The notes beneath the pieces were generated by a model. It worked only from the letters and a program-made list of their open reading frames with translations. It did not search any database and had not been told where the DNA came from. The translations under genes and the position numbers were made by a program. This document shows, piece after piece, positions 52,936-62,421 of a stretch of 64,000 nt of DNA (within the stretch, counting starts at the first letter, position 1; each line of letters begins with the position of its first letter). The DNA is from Niastella yeongjuensis (lineage in GTDB: Bacteria; Bacteroidota; Bacteroidia; Chitinophagales; Chitinophagaceae). The stretch is taken from the NCBI RefSeq assembly GCF_900110245.1, contig NZ_FOCZ01000010.1:205879-269878 (forward strand), given 5' to 3'.

Positions 52936-54555
52936 ATGCAGAATAAATCAATTCCTGTACTTATTGTGGGCGGCGGATTAACCGGGTTAACAGCCACCTT
53001 ATTCCTGTTGAAACAGGGAATAAAAACGTTGCTGATAGAACGTCGCGGTTCCACTTCCATTCATCCCCGGGCACGCGGGTTCGATGTAAGAACGATGGAA
53101 CTGTTCAGGGAATTGCAGCTTGACCAGGCGATTGTGGAAGCGGGTAAAGCGCTGGCGCCGGCCTGGGGTTTATACCAGGGCGAAACGCTGGAGCAGATCT
53201 TACAGAACATCGATCCCGCTAAGCTGAAAGTAAATCATCCCATCAATTTTCCCGGACTGGAAAAGCTGGCAGCCATGAGCCCGGTGGCCGGTGCCCGTTG
53301 TACACAGGACCTTTCTGAACCCATCTTGTTACAGGCAGCACAGGAGCGGGGTGCCGACGTCCGGTTCAACACCAGACTGCTTTCATTTACGCAATCGAAT
53401 GACTGCGTTACCGCTATTATCCAGGATACCATAACCGGCCAGGAAGAAACAATTACCTGTCAGTATCTGATAGCGGCAGACGGCGCAGGCAGCCCCATCC
53501 GTAAAACATTACAGGCAGCCACCAGCGGGCATGGTTCGTATGGGCATTTATTGAACATTTATTTTGAAGCCGACCTGGGTGCGCTGGTGAAAGGCCGTGA
53601 GTTCAGTATTTGCCGCATTACCCAACCCGGTTTGGATGGCATTCTAACAGCTATTAATAACAGTGATAAATGGGTGTTTCATTTGTATTATGATCCGGCC
53701 AAAGGCGAGCGGCCGGAAGATTATACCCATGAACGCCTGGAACAACTGCTGCAACAACTATTGGGAATGCCGCAACTTCCGGTACGTATCATAAGCGTGT
53801 TGCCCTGGCAGCCTACCGTGAGTGTAGTGAATGATATGCAGCATGGACGAATACTGCTGGCCGGAGATGCAGCCCATCAAATGACGCCTTATGGCGGAAA
53901 GGGCGCAGCCACCGGTGTACAGGATGTACAGAACCTTGCCTGGAAACTGGCCATGGTACTGCAACAACAAGCAGGTGCAGAACTGTTACATACCTATTCA
54001 AGCGAGCGGCAACCGGTTGGTAAACAGGTGGCGGAAATGTCGGGTGCACTGGCAGATGACAAAGGGTTGCTGAACATTCCCGGGTTTATGAAGCTGGTAT
54101 CGTCCTCAACAAAAGAGTACAACCTCGACAAAATGATAACCATGGTGGGGTTACCCGATTTCAAATATGTTTCAGCTGCCATCATCGACAATGAGCAGGA
54201 AGAAGAACCCGCTTTATTGAGCGCACAACCCGGAACAAGGGTGCCGCATGTTTGGTTACAAAAAGAACCACAGCAAGTATCCACGCTCGACCTGACTACC
54301 CAGCACCTGACACTCATCACCGATGAAGCAGGAACCACCTGGCAACCGGCAGCACAACAGGTAGCGGAAGCGTTGCGTATACCATTACCGGTAGTCACCA
54401 TTCGGCAAGCGGAATGGAAGTCCATAACCCGGTTACAGGAAGGTGAAGTGATCCTGGTTCGACCCGATGGCTTTGTAGCCTGGCGGCAAACTCTATCGAC
54501 TGATGCACCGGGTTTGTTGATGCAGGCGGTGAGGAAGATACTGGCGCTGGATTAA
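52936..54555 (+). CDS. FAD-dependent aromatic monooxygenase (class A flavoprotein)
   Basis: An upstream extension exists, but ATG 52936 gives MQNKSIPVLIVGGGLTGLTATLF with the FAD GxGxxG motif at the start (539 residues). The second FAD motif ILLAGDAAHQMTPYGGKGAATGVQDVQNLAWKL and RARGFDVRTMEL support the PHBH/aklavinone-hydroxylase group. A C-terminal ~130-residue extension (after about 400) resembles the thioredoxin-like domain of polyketide hydroxylases. It hydroxylates aromatics with NAD(P)H. Probably regulated by the divergent AraC gene, possibly for resistance or degradation of a natural product. Confidence 0.9.
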   Translation: MQNKSIPVLIVGGGLTGLTATLFLLKQGIKTLLIERRGSTSIHPRARGFDVRTMELFRELQLDQAIVEAGKALAPAWGLYQGETLEQILQNIDPAKLKVNHPINFPGLEKLAAMSPVAGARCTQDLSEPILLQAAQERGADVRFNTRLLSFTQSNDCVTAIIQDTITGQEETITCQYLIAADGAGSPIRKTLQAATSGHGSYGHLLNIYFEADLGALVKGREFSICRITQPGLDGILTAINNSDKWVFHLYYDPAKGERPEDYTHERLEQLLQQLLGMPQLPVRIISVLPWQPTVSVVNDMQHGRILLAGDAAHQMTPYGGKGAATGVQDVQNLAWKLAMVLQQQAGAELLHTYSSERQPVGKQVAEMSGALADDKGLLNIPGFMKLVSSSTKEYNLDKMITMVGLPDFKYVSAAIIDNEQEEEPALLSAQPGTRVPHVWLQKEPQQVSTLDLTTQHLTLITDEAGTTWQPAAQQVAEALRIPLPVVTIRQAEWKSITRLQEGEVILVRPDGFVAWRQTLSTDAPGLLMQAVRKILALD

Positions 54556-54562
54556 ATTTGCA

Positions 54563-54770
54563 GGGGCAGAAGGCAGAGGGCAGAAGGCAGAAAGAAATAC
54601 AGCAAAGCGCTACCGCGCGATAACTGAAAATAAAACAACCGGTGACAGCCTGTAGCTGCTACCGGTCTGATAATATTTAACAGGGTCTTTTCGAAATTCG
54701 CGAGGCCATCTCTGCCTTCTGCCTTCTGCCTTCTGCCCTTTGCCCTTTGCCCTCTGCCTTCTGCCCTTAT
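54563..54770. repeat. Inverted pair of GGCAGA-rich repeats between convergent genes
   Basis: GGCAGAAGGCAGAGGGCAGA (54563-54590, with the AAGAAATACA tail seen at 27300) faces CTCTGCCTTCTGCC units (54712-54770) on the other side of an ACCGGT-based hairpin near 54640-54655. The region separates the monooxygenase and lipoprotein genes. Confidence 0.65.
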
Positions 54771-55210
54771 CTCTTAAGTGTCACCTTATGCGACACATAA
54801 CCAGTGAAGCCACCAGGCGTATAATGCGGGTCCCACAACTCCATGGCGTTGTTGGTTATATACAGGATCTTATACTGGCAGTTGCCTACGTTTATTTTCA
54901 GGTTAGCCTCAGAGTACGTGTAACGGGCAGAATCCAGCGCTTTCATAATGGAGGAATAAAACCTGCCATCTTTTCTGAATTCGAAATAGTCGTCACCCGC
55001 ACCAATGTAATGGCTGGTATCAGGCGCTGTGTTGGGAGCATAGGCCGTATCGTTGATCTGTACCAGGCTCCAGCGGTTCATCAGTTTTAAGGTAATGCCG
55101 GGTTCTTCGTCTTTTTTGCAGGCCCCTATAAACAGGGTGAGTAATGCCATACAGGCGAGAGTGGTTAACGAACGTTTGCCGTTAACACCATTAGCTACGT
55201 GGTGAATCAT
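54767..55210 (-). CDS. Lipoprotein of unknown function (lipocalin-like size)
   Basis: The 147-residue protein has a signal with a lipobox (TLFIGAC, Cys31 in the annotated start), then KKDEEPG typical for outer-membrane lipoproteins. The mature part (LKLMNRWSLVQINDTAY, DDYFEFRKDGRFYSSIM, YKILYITNNAMELWDPHY) resembles DUF4-type lipocalin-like proteins found in Bacteroidota, with beta-strand pattern and no specific function. It is convergent with the monooxygenase gene. Confidence 0.75.
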   Translation of the reverse strand: MIHHVANGVNGKRSLTTLACMALLTLFIGACKKDEEPGITLKLMNRWSLVQINDTAYAPNTAPDTSHYIGAGDDYFEFRKDGRFYSSIMKALDSARYTYSEANLKINVGNCQYKILYITNNAMELWDPHYTPGGFTGYVSHKVTLKR

Positions 55211-55389
55211 GAAATAACCAAGGTTTTGATTAATGAACAGTAGGTACGTAATTAAGTAACCAATGGCTTTTCATGAATGACGGAGTCATAAATATAAGGA
55301 AAATTGAAAAATGTATTGGAGAATAGGGCCAGATGACCGAACTTAGGTTAAGGTCAATTCACCTATTTTTTAAAGAAATCTGCCTAAAT

Positions 55390-55434
55390 CAGGGCTTCGG
55401 TGGGTAAAACCCGCCTGTGCTACGGCGGATAAAA
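55390..55434. repeat. GC-rich REP-like hairpin before the basic 72-residue gene
   Basis: GGCTTCGGTGGGTaaaACCCGCC pairs over most of its length and is followed by TGTGCTACGGCGGA. It resembles in reverse the REP-like cores at 34575 and 46706. Confidence 0.5.
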
Positions 55435-55444
55435 TACGATTGTT

Positions 55445-55663
55445 ATGCGCAAATCAAGAATGAAAAAGATCAAAACCTATGGGTATAAAAAGAAAAGTGT
55501 GATAGTGCCACGGGCTAAAAAAAGGAAAAAGAACTGGTGTGTAGATAAGGAGAAATATGAAGGCTTTATACCCCGGCATGTTATCGACAGACATGAAGGA
55601 CGCAGAAAAAGGAAAGCGGCGCGTGCGGCCGGCAAGCCCTCACCTTTGCGGGTAGTGAAATAA
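55445..55663 (+). CDS. Very basic 72-residue protein, unknown
   Basis: MRKSRMKKIKTYGYKKKSV then RAKKRKKNWCVDKEKYEG and RRKRKAARAAGKPSPLRVVK: a large share of the residues are Lys or Arg, suggesting nucleic-acid binding. No family is recognised; it could be a small nucleoid or ribosome-associated protein. An alternative start is the Met at residue 6. A terminator follows at 55689. Confidence 0.55.
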   Translation: MRKSRMKKIKTYGYKKKSVIVPRAKKRKKNWCVDKEKYEGFIPRHVIDRHEGRRKRKAARAAGKPSPLRVVK

Positions 55664-55688
55664 GATTGTGTTTTGTTTTTTATAAATC

Positions 55689-55721
55689 AAGAGCTATTCT
55701 GTAATGGAGTAGCTCTTTTTG
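55689..55721 (+). terminator. Terminator after the basic 72-residue gene
   Basis: AAGAGCTA (55689-55696) / TAGCTCTT (55710-55717) stem with a 13-nt loop and a TTTTTG tail. The following 300 bp up to 56021 shows no gene; it presumably holds the sigma promoter. Confidence 0.8.
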
Positions 55722-56021
55722 TTTGAAACAGGGGAGATATACCAATATAACGGTTAGAACTAATAAGATGCAGGAAATATCAAAATAGTCCCTACTTATT
55801 AAAAAGATTGCTGTTTTTTTGTAACTTAATAGTCAGGCCATTCCGGTGATGTGGAATTAGAGGTGGAGCCCTGCATTGGATAAAACCTTTTTTCATCTTA
55901 AATTCGTGCCTATGGGTATCACCTTCCTATAACTTATCCACCTTATTCTCACCAAAGTAATTATTAGCCAGACCATATAATACCAGGGGCGAAGCAACCT
56001 AACATGACGCAGGAGTAATCA

Positions 56022-56618
56022 ATGAAATCTAGTCAATTTACTGAGACTCAAATTATTGACGGCTTAAAAAACGACGATAGCCGGGTATTCGACTATTTGT
56101 TTAACGAATACTATACTCAATTGCAATACTTTGCAGAACGCCTCATCAGCAACCGGGAAGAAGCCCAGGATATTGTTATTACTTCGTTTCGTAAATTCTG
56201 GAGCATCAGAAATAACTTTCAAACCGCTAATAATATAAAGGCATTTTTCTATATAACCGTTCGTAACCAGTGCCTGGATTTCCTGCGGTACAGGCAACGG
56301 TTCAACGAAGTGAAAAAGGAATATGAAACGCACCTGCTTGCTGCCGATGAATTGCAACAGACAGATAATCTGATCATTGAAACAGACCTCATCAACAAGA
56401 TCTACCAGGAGGTACAGAAGCTTCCCAACCGGTGTCGCGAGATCTTTATCCTCACTTATTTCAAGGGATTGAAAACAAAGGAGATCGCCATCGCCCTCCA
56501 AATTTCCGAGAGTGCCGTAACCACACAAAGATCATTGGCCATCAAATACTTAAAGCACGCATTTTCACAGGAAGGCTATATTTTCTTTTGCCTGGTGCTG
56601 GCCAGTCTGGACCGTTAG
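56022..56618 (+). CDS. ECF RNA polymerase sigma-70 factor, second locus
   Basis: The 198-residue protein has sigma2 (VFDYLFNEYYTQLQYFAERLISNREEAQDIVITSFRKFWS) and sigma4 (LPNRCREIFILTYFKGLKTKEIAIALQISESAVTTQRSLAIKYLK). It lies 147 bp upstream of a FecR gene, as in the first locus (the gap there is also 147 bp). It is diverged from the 22-kb sigma factor. Confidence 0.95.
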   Translation: MKSSQFTETQIIDGLKNDDSRVFDYLFNEYYTQLQYFAERLISNREEAQDIVITSFRKFWSIRNNFQTANNIKAFFYITVRNQCLDFLRYRQRFNEVKKEYETHLLAADELQQTDNLIIETDLINKIYQEVQKLPNRCREIFILTYFKGLKTKEIAIALQISESAVTTQRSLAIKYLKHAFSQEGYIFFCLVLASLDR

Positions 56619-56765
56619 AGATAGTAAAAAAAAATATTTTAATTTCTTTTGGACAAACTCACTGTGCCATCCGTTTCTATTAAATAACGGTTACCATATT
56701 GTTATTTTTTCGGTTAAGGCAGTGCTTACAATTTTTATCAGATCACATTTTTAAAAGCTTTATGA

Positions 56766-57986
56766 ATGGCTGACGAATCGTATAACCTTTCCAATGCGTT
56801 GTTCGAGGTGGGAAGTCTCCTGCTGAAGCACAACCAGGGCGAGCTTACCGAAGAAGAACAAACAACACTGGATAATTGGGTAAATGCATCAGCAGCAAAT
56901 AAACAGCTCTTTGCCACACTGACCAATAATGAGGACCTGCAGGCAAAGTTGAATCAGCTGCATGAAATAGAAGGAACGAAAGAAACAGCCAGGAAACGGG
57001 TTATGGAATCGCTTTTTGCCGGCACTATAGTAACACCTATCGGACGCAGTACCACCCGCAGCCTCTGGAAAACAATGGCAGCAGCCGTGGCCATAACCGC
57101 AGTAGCAGGAACGGGTACCTGGTTATTATTGAAAAACAATAAGACCCAACCCGTAGCGGTTGTTCAACCGGCAGGAAATAACGCTGCCGGGATAACGCCT
57201 GGGGCTTATAAGGCCCAGCTGGTACTCGATGATGGATCAACGATTGTGCTGGACAGTGCAGGCAGCGGCAAACTGGCACAGCAGGGTAATATGCAGGTGA
57301 TGAACCGGGATGGACAACTGCAGTATCAACCCGATGCAACCACAGAAAAAAGATCATTGTACAATACATTAAAAACAGCGCGGGGACAAATGTATCCCGT
57401 AAAACTATCAGATGGTAGCGCTGTATGGCTCAACTCTTCCTCTTCAATCCGTTTTCCTGTAGCATTTAATGAACAGGAAAGAAGAGTTGAAATTACGGGC
57501 GAGGCTTACTTTGAAGTAGCGCACAACGACAAAAAGCCCTTCCGGGTTTCAGTAAACGGCGTAGATGTGCAGGTAGTGGGGACGGTGTTTAACATCAACT
57601 CTTATAACGATGAAGAAGCTATGAGAACAACGTTGCTGCAGGGCTCAGTAAAGTTGACGAAAGGCCGTCAGCAGGTGATGATAAAACCGGGTGAGCAGGC
57701 AGCCGTGCACGATAATACAATTAAAGTGAATACCGGCGTGAATGTGAATAAGGAAATTGCCTGGAAGAATGGATTGTTCTATTTCAAAAATGAGAACCTG
57801 AAGGCCATTATGCGGCAGATCTCGCGCTGGTACGATGTGGATGTGGTGTATGAAGGAAAAATAAGCAACGACGAAATAAGCGGTAAAATATACAGGACTG
57901 CAAATCTGTCCGAGGTATTGAAGCTGTTGAATGTGCTGGATGTGCAGTATAAAATTGAAGGGAAAAAGTTGATCATTAAAGGTTAA
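56766..57986 (+). CDS. FecR-family anti-sigma factor, second locus
   Basis: The 406-residue protein shows the same design as the first: cytosolic N-terminus, membrane helix (TMAAAVAITAVAGTGTWLLL, about residues 100-120), periplasmic FecR domain (TARGQMYPVKLSDGSAVWLNSSSSIRFP, EITGEAYFEV, VVGTVFNINSY) and C-terminal STN-like DUF4974 domain. It should respond to the SusC at 58828. Confidence 0.95.
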   Translation: MADESYNLSNALFEVGSLLLKHNQGELTEEEQTTLDNWVNASAANKQLFATLTNNEDLQAKLNQLHEIEGTKETARKRVMESLFAGTIVTPIGRSTTRSLWKTMAAAVAITAVAGTGTWLLLKNNKTQPVAVVQPAGNNAAGITPGAYKAQLVLDDGSTIVLDSAGSGKLAQQGNMQVMNRDGQLQYQPDATTEKRSLYNTLKTARGQMYPVKLSDGSAVWLNSSSSIRFPVAFNEQERRVEITGEAYFEVAHNDKKPFRVSVNGVDVQVVGTVFNINSYNDEEAMRTTLLQGSVKLTKGRQQVMIKPGEQAAVHDNTIKVNTGVNVNKEIAWKNGLFYFKNENLKAIMRQISRWYDVDVVYEGKISNDEISGKIYRTANLSEVLKLLNVLDVQYKIEGKKLIIKG

Positions 57987-58032
57987 CGTTTTTCGCTGGT
58001 AATTATAAAGATTACTGGTACAAAGTGTATCC

Positions 58033-58445
58033 TTATTCGTATTTATATACAGGGATCAGCAGGAGTACAATCGATGCAACAATAAATATAGCCATGAAAA
58101 AGTGAAACAAATATGTAAACCGAATGCCCGAGCTGGCTACGGCTGCATAGCAGACCTTATTCACTGTGTAATTGATTGAAATACGGTGCTGTCGGAAATG
58201 ATTGCGTAGAAGTATTATGGATAACGCTTTATGTAATGATGACGGCAGCACTGTTTTTTTAAGGATAAAAATTTAGGACCGGGTAGTAATAGTGCACTGC
58301 CCAAAGGATGTCCAGATCCATGAAAAGCAACATTGGTTGTTGGCCTGAACCCGATACAACCATAATAGAAAACTGTTAAAACCGCTACGAAAATGAAAGC
58401 AACAAGGCAACATGCAAGCCACTGTTTGGTTATTGGTATGACCAT
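58033..58445 (-). pseudogene. Small two-helix membrane protein with an apparent frameshift
   Basis: From an ATG at 58445 the frame encodes MVIPITKQWLACCLVAFIFV and a first membrane helix, then TTNVAFHGSGHPLGSALLLPGPKF. At a run of seven A (minus strand, 58254-58260) the reading must shift by -1 to continue as TVLPSSLHKALSIILLRNHF with a second helix FHFFMAIFIVASIVLLLIPV, ending 58033. Joined, the two halves give a sensible ~137-residue protein; separately each is a fragment. It may be a disrupted gene, an error or programmed slippage. It lies antisense between fecR and susC. Confidence 0.55.
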
Positions 58446-58557
58446 AATGAGCTTCACCTTTATCACACTCCCTTTATATCTTATCCTTTCTACCAACGAA
58501 AGCAAATCGTCAGGAGGTTCCGGGTCCGGAATCAGATTCTTATATCATCCCTTTTTA

Positions 58558-58610
58558 GCAACCGGCGAACATCAGCTTGTTACACCTTCTTTAACAAGGT
58601 AGCCGGTTGC
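58558..58610. repeat. Long hairpin between the frameshifted gene and susC
   Basis: GCAACCGGC (58558-58566) / GCCGGTTGC (58602-58610) enclose CTTGTTA (58576-58582) / TAACAAG (58592-58598). It could be a leader structure of the minus-strand gene or an operator. The rest of 58446-58827 has no convincing gene and probably holds the susC promoter. Confidence 0.6.
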
Positions 58611-58827
58611 ATTTGTTTCTCAGTCCAATACCATTGATCATATTGACCACACCTTCTTCCTAACGAATCATTGCCATAGCCTACAGCTAACCATAACCAA
58701 ATCCGCATTTAGTTAACCGTAACGGACAGGCAAAAAATTGCCGATTGTGTCGTAACCACAACCGGCTGTTTGGGCTAACTAAATAAAACGTTGGGCGTTC
58801 TATTAATTAACCTATTACAACAAAACT

Positions 58828-61800
58828 ATGACAGATTTTATATCTGGCAAAGCTGCTATTGCCGGGTGCAAACCTGTGCTGTATAGACTAAAATGGGAAT
58901 TGACAAAAACATTGCGGATCATGAAGTTAGCTGCTTTTTTTCTGTTTGCTGCTGCGATGCATGTTTCGGCTAAAGGGTTAACCCAGGAAAAGATCACCCT
59001 TTCCCTGAAAAATGCGCCTCTCGAAAAAGTGTTTAACGCGATTGAGAACCAGTCGGGTTTTGTTTTCATTTATAAGAACGAAACTGTAAAAGATAAAAAG
59101 GTCAGTATCCAGGTAACCAATGTTTCGCTGGCGGAGGCCCTGGATGAATGTTTAAGAGGGCAGGCCCTGTTGTACCAGATCGTGGGTAAAAGTGTTGCCA
59201 TCAAAACAGCATTTAAAACAATAGACCTTGTTGAAAATGAAACTGCCAATGCCCCGCCGTTGATAGATGTAAAGGGAAAGGTGCTGAATGAAAAAGGAGA
59301 TCCCGTGGAAGGGGTAACCGTTCGGGTGAAAGGATCAGAGAAGTTTACCCTGACAGATAAAAACGGCGAGTTCTCCCTGGTAACGGTGGAAAGAGACGCC
59401 GTTTTGTTATTCACCCACATTACCATGGATGCTTTTGAATTGAAGGTGAGCGGACAAACGGAGTTGTTGATCAAGTTGCGGACGAAGGTGAGTTCATTGG
59501 GCGAAGTAGTGGTGAGTGTGAATACCGGTTATCAGCAGGTAAGTAAGGAACGGTTTGTGGGGTCTGTGAGTACATTGGATAGTGCAGCGTATAACCGAAG
59601 AGCAGGAATGGATATCCTTAGCAGGCTGGATGGAACGGTAACAGGGATCCTGTTCGACAAGAAGGGTTCAAGTGACAATCCATTACAAAACATAACGATC
59701 AGGGGAATAAGCACATTGGATAATTTAGGTTCCCCCTCCAAAGCGCCGCTGATCATCGTTGACAATTTCCCCTTTCGCCAGGACCTGTCTGCAATCAATC
59801 CCAATGATGTAGAAAGCGTGAATATTTTAAAAGATGCCGCCGCTGCTTCCATTTGGGGAGCGCAGGCGGGAAATGGTGTTATTGTAATCACTACAAAAAA
59901 AGGAAAATATAACCAACCTTTACACGTATCAGTAGCTTCAAATATTACTATGCAGGAGAAGCCGGATCAATACTATTATCCTCAAATGCGTATTGCTGAC
60001 TTTATCGATGCAGAGATCTTTCTATTTAACAAGGGTAGATATGATGCAGATTTTACAAATGCTGAATTACCTGTTGTTTCACCGGTAGTGGAATTATTAA
60101 ACAAACGCCGGGCGGGGATAATCAGTGCTGCCGATTCTGCCAGCCAGATCGATGCTATGAAGCAACTTGACCTTCGGCGCGACCTTGATAAATATGCTTA
60201 CCGTCAAGCCATTTCACAACAACACTATATTAACATAAATGGTGGCAACAGCTCCCTGAACTACAGCTTTGCTGCAGGCTATAACAAAAATTTAAATAAC
60301 GTAAGAAATAGTAAACCCGATGATCAGTTTACCATAAATACTACGGCAGGGATGCGTGTTGCAAAAGGGTTGGAGGTGAATACGGGCGTTTTTTTTACGC
60401 AGGGTAAACAAAGAAGCACCAATTTTTCATTGCCTTCAAAGACTTATCCTTATGCACAACTGGCCGATGCCGAAGGTAATGCATTGGCTTTGCCTTTTGG
60501 AAGGCGTCTTTCCTATACAGATACCGCAGGTGACGGCAATTTGCTCGATTGGAAATACCGGCCACTGGATGAAACCGGGCTAACGGATATAGAAAACAAT
60601 ACCAGGGCAATAATTTTGAACCTGGGTGCTACATACAAAGTTACGAACTGGTTAAGTGCAGCCGTAAGTTATCAGTACAGCAATAATACCTCCAACACCG
60701 ACAATTATCATGGCCTGGCATCTTATTATACAAGGAACCTCATTAATCTGTATACCAACCTGAACCAATCCAACGCAGATCTTCGTAATCCAATTCCAAT
60801 AGGTGCCATCCTGGAACAATCGATGAATGAGTCGGTCAGTCAAAATGTAAGGGCGCAATTGAATTTTAATAAAAGATTTGGTGGCAGGCATAATTTGAGT
60901 GGAATGCTGGCAACAGACAGGTCGGAAACAAAAGCATCTGGAAATGTTTCCAGATATTATAACTATAATAAAGAAAACGGGAGTTATAAATCTGCCATTG
61001 ATTACTTAACCGTCTTTCCCTTGTCTACTTTTGGTAATCAACAAATCCCGCCCATTATGTTAGTTCCGGGAACAAATAACCGGTTTGTTTCGTTTCTTGG
61101 CAATGCTTCCTATTCTTATAATGATCGGTATAATTTATATGCCAGTGCCAGAAAAGAAGGCTCCAATGTTTTTGGTGTAAACACAAATAAAAAATGGAAG
61201 CCGTTATGGTCTGCGGGTGCGAGCTGGGATCTGTCAAAGGAAAATTTTTATCACATCAGTTGGATGCCCAATATGCGGGTTAAATTTTCTTATGGGTATA
61301 CCGGAAGTCCGGGTACTGCAAGCGGATTACCTACCATTATTTATGGCCGTCCTGCGGATTATACAAATTTGCCAAGCGCTTCTCCAAACGATCCCCCCAA
61401 CCCTGATCTAAGGTGGGAAAAGATCAGAACAATAAATACAGGCGTGGATTTTGGGTTGTTTAATAACAGGGTTACAGGAACTATAGATGTGTTTCAGAAA
61501 AGGGCCACCGATCTGATTGCACCAACATTTCTGGCGCCTTCAACAGGCGTTAACCTATATACCATCAATGTAGCGAGTTTGAAAGGAAACGGGTATGAAT
61601 TGAATGTAACTTCAAAAAATTTTACAGGTGATTTTACGTGGCAGACCCATTTTGGATTAAGTTATTCAAAAACAATTGTTGAAAAGTTATTTGTTAACAA
61701 TCCTGCTACTTCTTATTTCGTCGGTTACGGGTTAAATGCCGTTGAAGGGAAAGTTGCGTATGGGTTAGGTAGTTATAAATGGGAAGGGCTTGATCCTGCT

Positions 61801-62397
61801 ACGGGTGATCCGCGTGGACGATTGGGCAAAGAGATCTCAACCAACTATACTGCTATTTTTAATGACTCCATACAGAACCAGGTTTTTCATGGATCAGCAC
61901 AACCGCTTTATTCGGGATTTATTGGTAATTCGTTTAGCTGGAAAAATTTAACGTTCTCGGCCAATATCACCTATCGCCTTCAATTTTATTTTAGAAAACC
62001 TACCATTAGTTATTCTGACCTGGCTAATAATTGGAACGGACATGCCGATTATGGTTTGAGGTGGCAAAAGCCCGGTGATGAAATGAGCACAACGGTGCCT
62101 TCATTTACTTACCCTACCAATACCAACCGCGACCTGTTCTATAAAAACTCTGAAATAAATGTATTGCGGGGGGATAATGTAAGGCTGCAAGATGTTCGGT
62201 TACAATACGTATGGAATGAGAATAAGAAAAAACATCTTCCTTTTAAATCACTGAATGTATTTGTTTATGTAAATAATATAAATGTAATACTATGGCGTAA
62301 GAACGACTCTGATCTGGATCCTGATTTTGTTGGAGGCGCATTTTTCATGACGCCAACACCTGTTTCCTGGACCGGGGGGATAAATATCAATTTTTAA
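58828..62397 (+). CDS. SusC/RagA-type TonB-dependent transporter with STN domain, second locus
   Basis: The 1189-residue protein has an N-terminal extension before the signal segment (MKLAAFFLFAAAMHVSAKG), STN domain (about 50-110), CarbopepD repeat (about 148-225, VKGKVLNEKGDPVEGVTV), plug (RGISTLDNLGSPSKAPLIIVDNFP, NPNDVESVNILKDAAAASIWGAQAGNGVIVITT) and a barrel ending SWTGGININF. Many blocks match the SusC at 17-20 kb, for example YYTRNLINLYT and the NPNDVES plug box, so the two are paralogues of one subtype. Confidence 0.95.
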   Translation: MTDFISGKAAIAGCKPVLYRLKWELTKTLRIMKLAAFFLFAAAMHVSAKGLTQEKITLSLKNAPLEKVFNAIENQSGFVFIYKNETVKDKKVSIQVTNVSLAEALDECLRGQALLYQIVGKSVAIKTAFKTIDLVENETANAPPLIDVKGKVLNEKGDPVEGVTVRVKGSEKFTLTDKNGEFSLVTVERDAVLLFTHITMDAFELKVSGQTELLIKLRTKVSSLGEVVVSVNTGYQQVSKERFVGSVSTLDSAAYNRRAGMDILSRLDGTVTGILFDKKGSSDNPLQNITIRGISTLDNLGSPSKAPLIIVDNFPFRQDLSAINPNDVESVNILKDAAAASIWGAQAGNGVIVITTKKGKYNQPLHVSVASNITMQEKPDQYYYPQMRIADFIDAEIFLFNKGRYDADFTNAELPVVSPVVELLNKRRAGIISAADSASQIDAMKQLDLRRDLDKYAYRQAISQQHYININGGNSSLNYSFAAGYNKNLNNVRNSKPDDQFTINTTAGMRVAKGLEVNTGVFFTQGKQRSTNFSLPSKTYPYAQLADAEGNALALPFGRRLSYTDTAGDGNLLDWKYRPLDETGLTDIENNTRAIILNLGATYKVTNWLSAAVSYQYSNNTSNTDNYHGLASYYTRNLINLYTNLNQSNADLRNPIPIGAILEQSMNESVSQNVRAQLNFNKRFGGRHNLSGMLATDRSETKASGNVSRYYNYNKENGSYKSAIDYLTVFPLSTFGNQQIPPIMLVPGTNNRFVSFLGNASYSYNDRYNLYASARKEGSNVFGVNTNKKWKPLWSAGASWDLSKENFYHISWMPNMRVKFSYGYTGSPGTASGLPTIIYGRPADYTNLPSASPNDPPNPDLRWEKIRTINTGVDFGLFNNRVTGTIDVFQKRATDLIAPTFLAPSTGVNLYTINVASLKGNGYELNVTSKNFTGDFTWQTHFGLSYSKTIVEKLFVNNPATSYFVGYGLNAVEGKVAYGLGSYKWEGLDPATGDPRGRLGKEISTNYTAIFNDSIQNQVFHGSAQPLYSGFIGNSFSWKNLTFSANITYRLQFYFRKPTISYSDLANNWNGHADYGLRWQKPGDEMSTTVPSFTYPTNTNRDLFYKNSEINVLRGDNVRLQDVRLQYVWNENKKKHLPFKSLNVFVYVNNINVILWRKNDSDLDPDFVGGAFFMTPTPVSWTGGININF

Positions 62398-62421
62398 AGG
62401 AAGACGCTAATCAAAAAAGTT

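Noticed and set aside
58393..58602. Plus-strand 69-codon frame between fecR and susC
   Set aside because: It overlaps the minus-strand two-helix gene, whose translation looks far more protein-like, and ends inside the hairpin at 58558-58610.
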